Of a stretch of DNA of 64,000 nucleotides, positions 34,601-44,163 are shown one piece after another. Position 1 is the stretch's first letter; each line of letters starts with the position of its first letter. This stretch comes from Zygnema cylindricum. Lineage: Eukaryota > Streptophyta > Zygnematophyceae > Zygnematales > Zygnemataceae. The position numbers and the translations under genes are program-made. The notes beneath the pieces were generated by a model. The model did no database searches, was not told the origin of the DNA, and was given only the letters and a program-made list of their open reading frames with translations. The stretch covers positions 95,206-159,205 of the forward strand of contig JBBHKE010001999.1 of assembly GCA_037447655.1 (NCBI GenBank), given 5' to 3'.

Positions 34601-37600
34601 TGGTCGGATTATTTTGCAGAAATTAAACGGAATACAAATTTTATCATATGATAGAATTCAAATGGATGGCTGGAGTGGCCTCTTATTGGCACTTCAACAG
34701 CAGCCAGCTGTGGTGGCTATCGAGGCCAGCTCTTATGCTTTCAACAACTACAACCCGGAATTAGTGAGCACTTGTACCAAGTTTTGAGTTTTTTACAATC
34801 CACAAATGCCATTTAGAAATATTCTAGTGATGTGAAACCAACCTGAAATCGCTGCTGCAAGCTTTTTCAAATGTTGTTAGAATCACGGAGCTATCCTCAG
34901 GTTCAATGTTTCAAATTTCATAGGATCTTTGTGCACATTTTTACGAACTAATTTCACGTGGTTCTCTGTTATTCGTTGTAACACACGTGTTTGGGATTGG
35001 TGCAGGGTGTCTTTGATGACGAGACTTGCTTCTCAAACGGGGTGGACCATGCGGTGTTAGTCGTTGGTTACGATTTGACAGCCGAGACGCCCTATTGGCT
35101 CATTCAAAATTCATGGGGAACCAGGTGGGGGGATAAAGGATACATGCGTCTTAAAATATCAAGTGGTTATGGGATTTGCGGAATCAATACTCAACCAGCT
35201 ATCATACCAATAATGAAGCCCAAACGTAAGTTCGGTAAAAGGCGTATATTCTGCTCAAGTTTTGTGTGACTCAAAAAGGATATGTAGGAGCAGCTGGCTA
35301 TCTTCATAGATGCTAGTTGGTGAATTGAATGAACTATCATAGTATGTGATTGATTTTTTTTGCATATACCGTGAGTGGGTGAAGTCAACGTGCTGATTTG
35401 TACGCTTTTATTTTTTTTCCTTCTGGGACATTTCAGCTGGTGATCTGTGCAACGTCAAAAATTTTGCACAAGTACAACAGAATGCTACTATTGGTCCTGG
35501 AAGCATGAACCCATGTGGCAATGGTTTATGTACTTCAAACAGTAAAACATATACCTGTAAATGTATGGATCAATTTGTAGCCGTGAACAATACGGACGGA
35601 ACCCAAACTTGCGCTCCAGGTGAGAAACATTTTATAATTTTTAGACTTTGTTTTCAAGCATGTTGAATTTTTTTGATTTGTAACTTAAAAGAAATGTTTT
35701 TACACTCTAAGATTTTTTTCAAAGGGAAGACTGATTAAACTCCAGAGTACAGAATGTGTGTGCACATTGGTGTATATGTCCAGTTTTAAAAGCGTCTGTT
35801 AAAATGTTTGAAATTCTGCATATATTTTGGTGGATTTGAAAACGCATTTGTCCTTCATTTAAGTTTCTTTGGTTATACAATGCCGCACAGTGCCCATTAT
35901 CAATTGGAAATGATTGTAGTATTGATATTGGAACACAATCTAAAGGTCGCCTTAACTCAGGAACAATCCTCCATATCCCATAAAGCAACTTTGCTAGATC
36001 GATCACCCTTTAGTTGTTTAACCGCGTGGACTTGCTTTGTTTAAGAACATTGTGAATACAATTTCGTTTCATCCATTGTAAGTCTTCAATTCTCTTTTTA
36101 ATGGAAGTCTTTCAAAACGCAATTTGTAGATTGTATTCATGTGGTTCAAGATTTTTTAATGGCCTCAACCCTTTTTTTGTTTTGTTTAGCCTCTCCATGT
36201 ACCTTCACATCTCGCAACCCTTGTGGAATGGGAACCTGCGTGGACTCTAAGGACAAACCGGGAACGTACGCTTGCGTTTGTTCGATTGGATATGCGGCGG
36301 ACAATTCAGACGGTTCTCTCTCGTGTGTTCCAGGTGGGTTCTGTTGACTCTTGTCTTATTGCACAAATTTGCTTAGAAATTTCACTCTTTCAAGTTATAC
36401 AATGAAATACGGATGTGATCATTTACCTATTTCTACAACTCTAAGTAGAGAATCATATTTTGATCAAAATTTGTAAAAATTCAACCTCAAAAGGCACAAA
36501 GTTCCAGTGCAGACACCTCAACGGTCTTCGAGAGATTTATGTTTTCAATAATTTACATAGATTAAGGTTAGTCGGAGGTTCAACACTAATTTACATTTCA
36601 CAGTCTCTGTTCCTTCATTACATCACAATTTTTATTGTGGTAAGGAAAATCATAAGGAAAGACATTTTTACCTATATCCATTTTAATGCACGTTAAAAAT
36701 GATATTTGAAAAACACTTAATATGTTGAATCATTGTCACATGCAAATGCATGAAGTAAATTTGTAGCGATGCTAACGTGAAACACTTTTTGGGTTATTAA
36801 AACAGTGTTTTAATTTCCTGTTGATATCCACCAACGTTTTCACTTCAACCTTGTTTTTCTCTTCGTGGTTTATTTTTTTTTCAGCTGCCGCTATGGTAGG
36901 GGCAAAGGAATATGTTGTGCCAGTTGGTGGAACTATTTCTTGCTCGAATATCTTCAACACATATGGCATCTCACAACAAAGCTTTTTAGAACAAAACAAG
37001 GTTATATTTTTATCACTTTTTTTGCCCTGTTGTTGAGCGTACTTACCGTCAAAACTGCTAGTTTTCTTCTTCGATGACTGTAGCAATTATCATATTTTGG
37101 AAAGGGAAGGGTGCAATCGGTTTTTTTGCGTAGATGCAACGGTCCTTTTGCATAGATGTACGGTATAATGTTGGCCTAACACCATTACGAAAGTGGATTT
37201 GGGTTGAGCTCCAGAACTTGAATTGCAACCAGCTTCTCCCGAAAGGTGCCAAAGTTAATGTAACCAACTCCATAGAATGTTCCCTAATTTATGCAGCGGA
37301 AGAGGTAAGTTTACGTTCTTGTGAACCATGCAACTTTTTTTTTTCTCAATTTGACTCACGTACTTGGACCTTTCGAGCTTTTATTCTCTTCTTTTTATCT
37401 TACTAGAGTGGTTTTAGCTATTGGCCCTATTATTATGGTCTTCTAAAATAGCAATTCCATTTGAGTACTAAATTACTTTAAATAGCTGATCAATGCAAAA
37501 TCGGATTTTCCAGGGCGATACATGTGATTCCATCAAGTTTACTTTTAAACTCCCGGACAGCTTCAAACTCGATGGCCCAAATTCTCCAAATCCGAGCTTG

Positions 37601-38540
37601 AACTGCTCCAATTTGAAACCATATCAACAGGTGGTTTTGGAAAACCTTAACCCTACATTTCAAAATCTGGATGCATGAATGGACAAAAGTGCGATGTAAT
37701 TTCGCTTAATTTCTGACGAGTTTGTATACTGTTGTGTTAACATTATCATGTCACATAGACATCCAAAATTACTAAACTTTTTGTTGTATGCTTTTTGAAA
37801 ATAAATCCATTTTTGCTAGATATGCATTACGAAGGGAGATTTACCATTTCGTGGACCCTGTACCCGTCCATATAGCATTAAGCGGGGGGAAACGTGCCCA
37901 ACCATTATTCGTCAATACATGAATGGAAACGTGACAAAATTCTATTCCCTGAACCCTGGTGTGTACTGTGGCCGTATCCGGTTATATTCCGACGATGACA
38001 ACACCTTTCAGCAAGAGGTGAGAATAATTTCAACACACCAACATTCATCTGACTTGTTAATGTCCAATCCATGACAAATATCTGTTCTTTCAAAACCTAC
38101 AAAGTTTATTATTTGCCTTTTTAATGCTAATTGGCACAAGGTTTCCCTCATTCGTACTTGCGATTTGCACGTTTATTAGATTTCGTCTCCCGTAATTAGG
38201 CGTGACAAATTAGTATTATGGATGCGAGAATATTGTGGTCTTTTGCAATCTCCTATGATATGTATTTTAGCTCTTTGTAGTTGCCTTTTGTCTTTAAACC
38301 AGGGTTTGTAATTTCTATTACGCAAAGTCTATCTAGTGTGGAAAATAATGTTCATAATGGATGTTGTATCTCTCATGCCTCCAGGTTTGCTTAGACACTG
38401 TGGACCTTGGAGGTGCAATAGCAGGATGCAGCGGGACAGCAGTCACATTGGCAACCTCACAAAACTGTGCCATTTTGAGAACCAATTACTTCAAAGATAA
38501 TCCGAATACAAAAATTATACCTGCATCCTTTCTCACTTGA
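25604..38540 (+). CDS. LRR - EGF - papain-like protease - EGF - EGF - LysM multidomain protein (5' incomplete)
   Basis: I place 20 exons: 25604-25667, 26352-26423, 27195-27266, 27953-28024, 28648-28719, 29378-29449, 30349-30420, 31391-31462, 32515-32870, 33576-33761, 33957-34183, 34620-34763, 35006-35225, 35437-35619, 36190-36333, 36885-37000, 37134-37304, 37514-37630, 37820-38017, 38385-38540. All introns are GT-AG and phases agree throughout, giving about 927 codons with no internal stop. The product reads leucine-rich repeats, an EGF-like Cys-rich module, a C1A cysteine protease with intact catalytic residues, two EGF-like modules and three LysM motifs. No kinase or membrane segment is seen. 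It is likely extracellular because of its many Cys, EGF and NxS/T sites, but the signal peptide lies upstream and is not visible. A role in sensing or cutting wall or microbial glycoproteins is inference. The last exon may be shortened by a TGA. Confidence 0.85.
26352..31462 (+). repeat. tandem array of seven 72-nt LRR exons with their introns
   Basis: Seven exons of exactly 72 nt each encode one 24-residue repeat of the plant type NQLSGSIPSSIGQLTSLxxL. All are split at the same phase, inside the final Leu codon. Start-to-start spacings are 843, 758, 695, 730, 971 and 1042 bp. The first 60-100 bp of each intron (GTAAGAAATAT onwards) and the last 40-45 bp before each exon are also related, so exon plus intron was the unit of duplication. 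The middle of each intron is AT-rich and has diverged. The last exon (GNRLTGSIPPSIGQLRFLSTL) is the most different. Confidence 0.92.
31463..32514 (+). other. intron between the LRR array and the Cys-rich exon
   Basis: This 1052-bp intron runs from GTAAGAAG to TTTTGTGCAG. It contains no recognised gene. A minus-strand frame at 31971-32171 has no family resemblance. Confidence 0.75.
32515..32870 (+). other. exon with LRR cap and EGF-like module 1
   Basis: It encodes a last LRR (LEDNLLSGLISFPLDSW, then FDFKNNFLSGSAIMY) followed by a Cys-rich stretch. This includes CNAAIGNCF, a spacer with possible N-glycosylation sites, and an EGF-like pattern CGGHGICPGLNKSCICD ending NNTCTF. The donor is TTTCA|GTAAGT. 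It links the recognition part to the protease. Confidence 0.8.
33576..35225 (+). other. papain-like (C1A) cysteine protease domain, four exons
   Basis: The domain spans 33576-33761, 33957-34183, 34620-34763 and 35006-35225. The oxyanion Gln is in KVKDQSSC (codon 33749). The nucleophile is the second Cys of CNTCW (codon 33962). The catalytic His is in GVDHAVLVVGYD (codon 35048) and the Asn is in YWLIQNSWGTRWGDKGYMR (codon 35108). The middle part CARGGWPNEAFDYAANTG matches the papain CxGGxPxxAxxY region. The length from the start of the core to GICGINTQPAIIP fits a mature C1A enzyme. No I29 inhibitor propeptide precedes it: only about 45 residues lie between the EGF-like module and the mature-like start. 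Residues that papain has at CWAFS are here CWIIS. Confidence 0.9.
35437..36333 (+). other. EGF-like modules 2 and 3, two exons
   Basis: Exon 35437-35619 encodes NPCGNGLCTSNSKTYTCKCM and ends TQTCAPG. Exon 36190-36333 encodes NPCGMGTCVDSKDKPGTYAC, then CSIGYAADNSDGSLSCVP. Each has six Cys in EGF spacing, and both introns are phase 1, so each exon is a movable single-domain unit. They probably act as rigid spacers or binding modules between the protease and the LysM part. Confidence 0.85.
36885..38540 (+). other. LysM region, five exons, ending at an early TGA
   Basis: Exons are 36885-37000, 37134-37304, 37514-37630, 37820-38017 and 38385-38540. LysM 1 is YVVPVGGTISCSNIFNTYGI joined to LNCNQLLPKGAKVNV. 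LysM 2 is EEGDTCDSIKFTF with NPSLNCSNLKPYQQICI. LysM 3 is YSIKRGETCPTIIRQY with FYSLNPGVYCGRI. LysM domains bind N-acetylglucosamine polymers such as chitin. The last exon (CSGTAVTLATSQNCAILR) may be a fourth, weak copy. The frame stops at TGA 38538-38540. Confidence 0.85.
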
Positions 38541-38639
38541 AATAAGTTCGCATGTACCAACACTGCACTTAACACTATTCGTGCAAAGGCCAAAAAAGCC
38601 AGTACAACTCCCAAAATTTGTACTCCAAAACTGAAATGA
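38541..38639 (+). pseudogene. sequence after the early stop that still reads as the C terminus
   Basis: After TGA the same frame continues for 32 codons (NKFACTNTALNTIRAKAKK to ICTPKLK) and ends in TGA at 38637-38639. Counting this part, the last exon is 255 nt, exactly the length of the paralogous exon 59506-59760. The paralogue has TTA where this copy has TGA. Confidence 0.8.
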
Positions 38640-39624
38640 GAGAGTGTACGGCAAGCTTAGGTCAAAAATGACAGAAGGAAATTGACTTCTTCCAAATTTT
38701 GTCAAAGGATGTTATAAGAAGGTACTTTATAGTTTTTTAGTCACTTACTTTTTTGCCAACTTGGGTACCTTATTTACTTCAAGCAAGAAATTTTGCTGGA
38801 AAGTTGTAAGAGTGCTATAACTTCTTCATACTTTTGTAGTGGATGACGCTTTTGCGAATTCCAATATCTTATTAAATTAAGTGTGATATTCGTAGAACAG
38901 TTTTTAGAGGTCTAAAATTGATTTTAAAATCGCTTTGTAATTTGAGTCACTTGTAATTTTTTTGAGTATCGGTACCATAATTCTTTGAAATATGAATGTT
39001 TAGACCAGTATTGATGATTTTAGAACTTATTATTGCTTATGCATAAATTTTGAGTGATTGCCTCTTTGCGAATTGGATTTCTTGTTTTACTTTTAAGCAA
39101 GAAGTTATAAATCATTGCTAAGACTTCAAGGCTTATTTTATAGCTACTTCATAATTTTTGAGTCACTTCCTCATTTGCAATTTTCATTTCCTTATTCATT
39201 TCAAGCATAAATATGTAGAACAATGATAAAAAAATTGAAGTATTTTTTCATTGCTTCTTATAATTTTCCACAAAATGTTATAGGTTGTATGCCAGATTTG
39301 TAAAATTATACCAAGCGTATGTTCAGTACATATTAATAAATAGTACTGAATAAAATAAATGATCAAATTTAATAATTAATGATAAACAATTTGAGACAAT
39401 CATAAACGATATTAAAGAATGTTCAATAAAGAATTTAAACAACAATGAACAAATAGTGATTGAAAAACATTCATGAACAAGTAATAATAAATATGAAAAA
39501 TATTCAGTTATTCAAAAGTGTAAAGATAGAAAAAAACAATAATTAAAAAACGGGATCTCTTAGAGGATTTAAAGAAAACAAGTCCATTGATAGACTTTTC
39601 CATTTGAAAACTTAAAAAACATAG
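38640..39624. other. 3' flank of the main gene
   Basis: AT-rich with no gene. It is partly alignable with 59761-60480 (GACAGAAGGAAATT..CTT and ATTTACTTCAAGCA words), so the duplicated segment extends beyond the coding part. Confidence 0.5.
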
Positions 39625-39850
39625 ATGGGAGATAAAGGGAGGATTTTTTTTAACCAAAACGTGAGAGGGGAGAAAAGAGGAGGGGAAGAAAGAGGAGGGG
39701 TGGGGAGAGGAGGGGAGAAGAGAGGACTGCAGACTAGTGGGAGGGAGGGGAGGCCAGGTGGGGGAGGGGAGGGAAGAGGGGATGGAAAAGGGGGAGGGGA
39801 AGGAGGCAGAGGAGGGGGCAAAAAAAGAGGGGAAGAACGATTACCCCCAC
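39625..39850 (+). repeat. G/A-rich low-complexity tract
   Basis: GGGGAGAGGAGGGG-type sequence. Frames on both strands (Gly/Glu/Arg or Pro/Ser/Leu) are artefacts. Confidence 0.88.
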
Positions 39851-40009
39851 AATGGTCCTGAGTCACAAAAAAAGAGGAAGCTAAAAAACCGAACTATAAC
39901 CTCTATGGATTTTTTTTTTAATGAAGAATAGGAAAAATGATTAAGGATTATATTGTAATGAGATTTAAAAATAAAAGTTAAGAAAAGGTTAAGAAAATTT
40001 AAGAGAGGT

Positions 40010-40200
40010 TGAAAAAAATGGAAAAATTGCCAGTAAAAACAGGAGGGAAAAGGAGGAGAAAAAGAGGAAAGGAAAAGGAGAGGAGAGAGAGAAAGAAGCG
40101 AGAGAAGAGAGAGAAGTGAGAGAAGAGAGAGAGAAGCGAGAGAAGAGAGAGAGAAGCGAGAGAAGAGTGAGAGAGAGAGAGGGAGGAAGGGGCGGAAGTG
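40010..40200 (+). repeat. GA-rich tract with GAGAGAAGCGAGAGAA units
   Basis: A purine-rich stretch with a short imperfect repeat AGAGAGAGAAGCGAGAGA in its second half. Confidence 0.85.
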
Positions 40201-40519
40201 AACAATCTATTGCGTTTCATTGCATACTCTCATTGAACTTACGAATTTTTTTTTTTGTGTTTTTCAATCTATTTTGTAATTTTTTCCTATTTTTACGGTT
40301 ATTTCTCCTATTCCTGTCATTTCTTCCCATTCGCCTTTACCCTCCTATTTTGTCCTTCTCCTCCTATTCTTACCCTTTCCAATTTATGTCATTTGTCTCC
40401 TATTTGTCTTTTTCCTCATACTTCAGTCCGTTTCATCCTATTTTTGTCCTCATCTGCTTGTCCCCTACCCCTCACTCTCCCAACAAATACTCTCCTCTCC
40501 CCCCCCTAAACATTCTTCA

Positions 40520-40990
40520 CTATCCCTTTGTCACATTCACATTTTTGTACATTCACATCCATGTAACATTCACATTCTTATTTCATTGCAGTGCTTGTCA
40601 CATTCATATTCATGTCACATTCACACTTGTCACATTCACATTCTTATCACATTCACATTCTTGTTGCATTCACATTCTTGTCACATTCACATTCTTTTCA
40701 CATTCATATTCATGTCAAACTCATTCATGTCACATTAACATTCATGTAACATTCATATTCGTGTCACATTCCAATTCAAGTCACATTCACATTCATTACA
40801 ACATTCAAATTCATGTTTCTTTCAAATTCTATTCACATTGCGATACATGTCACATTCATATTCAGGTCACATTCCAATTCATGTCACATTCACATTCCTG
40901 TCACATCACATTCATGCCAAATTTACATGTATGTCACATTCCCATACAGTTATGTTACATTCATTGTCACATTCATTCATTCACAAATGT
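40520..40990 (+). repeat. degenerate 17-bp satellite, TCACATTCACATTCATG
   Basis: About 25 variants of TCACATTCACATTCATG run head to tail. The + strand is nearly free of G except in the TG at unit ends. The 303-codon frame across 40116-41027 simply translates it and the tract before it, giving His/Ile/Thr/Ser repeats. Confidence 0.88.
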
Positions 40991-41209
40991 CCCTAACCAT
41001 CCCTTCCTTCCGGTGGTCGTATTCTAGTGCAAAAAATGGGGAAAAGAAGGTTAGATTTTCTCATGTTTGCATTTTTTGCTTACCTCAAAAGTCATAAACA
41101 CTAATTTTCAATAAAAAACGTATATTTATATAAATAAAATGGTTCAGTGAAAGTGCGTTAAAAATTTTTGGATTCGGTAAATGTGTCATCGTGTTTGTGC
41201 CTTGTTTTT

Positions 41210-42573
41210 TGCAATTGTGAGACCTCCATGGGTCCTCAGAGTAGGCAGCTCACTTGAAGCCTCTATGACAGCCCTGACCACCTGATTGACTTGACTTAAC
41301 CCTAGTGAATGCAAGACTCCTTTGAGCCTGCCACCTTAATAGACAAATGACTAACTTGACTTCACCCCAGTGAAGGCAAGACTCCTCAAAGCCTGCCACA
41401 ACAAGAATCAGGCAATTTGCTCCCCTGAGTAGTAAGTTATCAATGGTCAAAGATGACCTTCTAATACAAGAGCTCTCTAAGAGAGAGAATGCTACCTAAG
41501 GAATTGTCTAAGTCCTAAACCCTTCTCTAAACCCTCTACTACAAGAGTACGACACCAATCATATCACTGTACAATAGAGACTTGGTATCTTACATGTTTC
41601 CCCGGTGTGGTAAATCGTGTGAATCACCTATTCACTATGCATAATACGTCGTAAGTTCACCACTAAAAAGATACCTATCTGGTTAGGGTTTACACGTTTA
41701 GGGTTTTTTATTATGTGTTTTTGCTATTTTTTATATAAAAAAAACACAAATAATAAAAAATAACCCTAAACATGTAAAAGGCTGCGCGGCGCAACCCGTC
41801 ATAAAATGAAAAGCGAATAGGGGGCGACGTGGATCTCTCACAATGCGCGAAACCAGCCTACAGATTCACAGAGCCCGAAAAGCGCAAGTTTCAGAAAGGT
41901 ACTTGTGACAGAGTACTTTCTGTAAGGCCATCGTACGGAATGACCAATGAGTTGACACTTGTCACATCCAGACTTGTTCTCGTGCTCTCCGAAAATGTCG
42001 CAAGCCAATGAGATAGCGCCACGTGTCACTTGGTGTGGCTGTGACGGAAAACCGCCAAAGCGCGCATTCCGTGATGTCGCCTTTCACCGAGACCGTTCGA
42101 TAAAAACTGGCTTTCAATATTAGCCGTCAAAACATATGTGCGGTGTATTTGTTTCGTGCGCTACCCACGTCTGTGCTATGTTTATAACTGTGTATATGTG
42201 CTTAAAGTCTGTCCACTCAACTAAATGAAATTCTTTATAGGTACATCCTTAAATAGTTGTCGAACCCTATAAATCTCAACACAGTTCCTATGTTATAGGA
42301 CAACGCTAACGGCTACAGGCTACTCTGACGAACGATATGTACCAAGATCCAATCTTGGGTCCGTCAAGCCTTTTTTGGTAACTCTACCAAAACCCTATTA
42401 CTTGTCTCTTTGGACAACCTATGTAGCCATGGCTTTTACTCCCTCTCCAATCTTCAGTGACTGCGGTAGGTGTGAGGACTTGCAAGAGGAGGTACAAGCA
42501 GGCTGCCTTTGCTTCTTTTTTAACTTTTATTCAGACCTAGAAAATACTTTAGAATAAATTATTAATTTTTACA
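41210..42573 (-). mobile_element. LTR of copia family 1 (copy B), 3' LTR of a minus-strand element
   Basis: On the + strand it starts TGCAATTGTGAGACC and ends ATTTTTACA. The purine tract AAAATAAGAAGAG (minus strand) and RNase H follow at once, so this is the downstream LTR of a minus-strand element. It is about 300 bp longer than copy A because of an internal insertion. Confidence 0.85.
41574..41891. mobile_element. about 318-bp insertion inside LTR copy B
   Basis: Copies A, C and D lack this segment: their sequence passes directly from the equivalent of CACTGTAC to CAGAAAGGTAC. Its middle (41689-41779) is an imperfect inverted repeat with arms of about 34 nt around TTTACACGTTTAGGG and CCCTAAACATGTAAA. 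No clear terminal repeats or target duplication are seen, so the class is unknown. Confidence 0.55.
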
Positions 42574-42599
42574 CTCTTCTTATTTTCTAGTCACATTTT

Positions 42600-43852
42600 C
42601 ATTTACGACCACACTTCTCCTTAAAGAAAATTTAATTTAGGGGAAGGTACAGATTTGGTCATCATATCTGCTACCATCTCACTGTTTGTTATGTACTCTA
42701 AGCTAAGGATTTTGTTTTGTGCATTCTCTCTAACAAAAATGAGTATAATATCCATGTGTTTGGCTTTGAAGTGGTGTTTGGGATTGGCGGCAATGGTAAT
42801 TGCTGCCTGATTATCACAAAAGATTTTCAACACACCACTTTTGAGATGATGAAGCTCACCAAGCAAAGACTTGACCCACATTAACTCTTTTATAACAAAC
42901 CAAGCGGCCATATACTCAGCCTTCGTGTTGGAATGAGCAATAACCTTATGTTGTTTTCTCCACTAGCAACAAGCCCCATCTCCCACATACAACATATATC
43001 CAAAGGTACATTTTCACATAGGAGCATCGGCATAACCGGCATCACTCTAATTGGTGATGTCTCTATCCTTGCCCAAATACAACCATAAATCCCTAGTCCC
43101 TATAGGATATCTAAGGACTTTCTTAACTGCCTCCCAATCCCTTTTAGTGTGAGCATTCAGTCTTCTACTCAGCACTCCTACAGTTGCAGCCAAATCCGGT
43201 CGGGTACAATTCATAAAACTGATGAAACTGCTCACTACTTGTCTATAGGGAATAGTCTGTATTAATTTTTGTTCTTCAAGACCTAGTTCATTATCCAAAA
43301 TTATGACTCTCCGTTTTTAACTCCTCTCACTTCCATTTAAGTTGTACAACTATTAACCTTGTCCATCTGAGACTTTTCGAGTATATTTCCAATTGCGTCC
43401 TCTTGAGTTAATATGATAACTTTCCTATCTTTGTCTCTTTCCACCTGAATACCCAAAATGTATCTTGCCCCTTCGTATCCTTTATTTCAAATCTACCTTT
43501 TACATCCGTTTTAAGTTTATTGATTTTTTCCATAGACTTACTCAGTAGAAGCAAATCATCAACATAAATGGCAATAAAAATGAAACCTTCCTCATCTTCA
43601 AACATGTAAATTGAGTGATATGAGCTGATCTGAATGTATGACCGATAAGAAATTTATCAAGCTTCTTGTTCCACTGCCGAGGCGCTTGTTTTGGGCCATA
43701 GAGGTATTTGATCAACCGACATATCTTACTCTCCTTTCCTTGCTCCATGAATCATTCTAGCTGCTGCATAAAAATATCTTCTTCTAGCTCTCTATGCAAC
43801 AAAGTTGTCTTGATGTCCATTTGGTGCACCTCCATGTCTTTACTGCCGCCAA
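42600..43852 (-). pseudogene. copia family 1 pol, RT to RNase H (broken)
   Basis: Read on the minus strand, it begins in RT at MDIKTTLLHRELEE, then YLYGPKQAPRQWNKKL, IYVDDLLLLSKSMEKINK and FMNCTRPDLAATVGVLSR, then RNase H with KIFCDNQAAITIAANPKHHF and ADMMTKSVPSPKLNF. It ends directly before LTR copy B. At 43852 it stops abruptly in RT and unrelated LTR-like sequence begins. Frameshifts break it. Confidence 0.85.
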
Positions 43853-44163
43853 ATTAGGTCACAAATCCTTTTGTCGGTTTCGTTAAATTTTTTAATCGCC
43901 GTGGTAATGCTTAAATAGATATCATGCCCTATGTATATAACAATTCTTTTACGACTTGGGAGATAAGGTAGACAACTACTTTGACCGGCGGTGATTTTGT
44001 AAGAACTAAGATCAAATCCGAATCAGGTCACAAATCCTTATGTCAAAGGACTTTCTGTTGTTTGTCTCCTCAGCTGCTTGAAGGCAACCTTGGCTGCCTA
44101 AGTCTCACTAACAACGACAAGTATAAAGACTTAGACAAGCAACTACAAAATGTATTTTAACAC
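43853..44163 (-). mobile_element. LTR fragment of a second minus-strand copia element
   Basis: On the minus strand, TGTTAAAATACATTTTG follows the purine tract AAGGGGAG of the upstream pol, as an LTR start should. Only about 310 bp remain before the pol fragment at 42600-43852. AGGTCACAAATCCTT occurs twice (near 43857 and 44026). It is not obviously related to the family 1 LTR. Confidence 0.5.

Noticed and set aside
36340-36880. Possible extra exon between the third EGF module and the first LysM exon
   Set aside because: Phase 1 at 36333 joins phase 1 at 36885 directly, and no open segment with good splice sites lies between.
40116-41027. 303-codon frame on the + strand
   Set aside because: It is translated GA tract and 17-bp satellite (His/Ile/Thr/Ser repeats), with no splice or family evidence.
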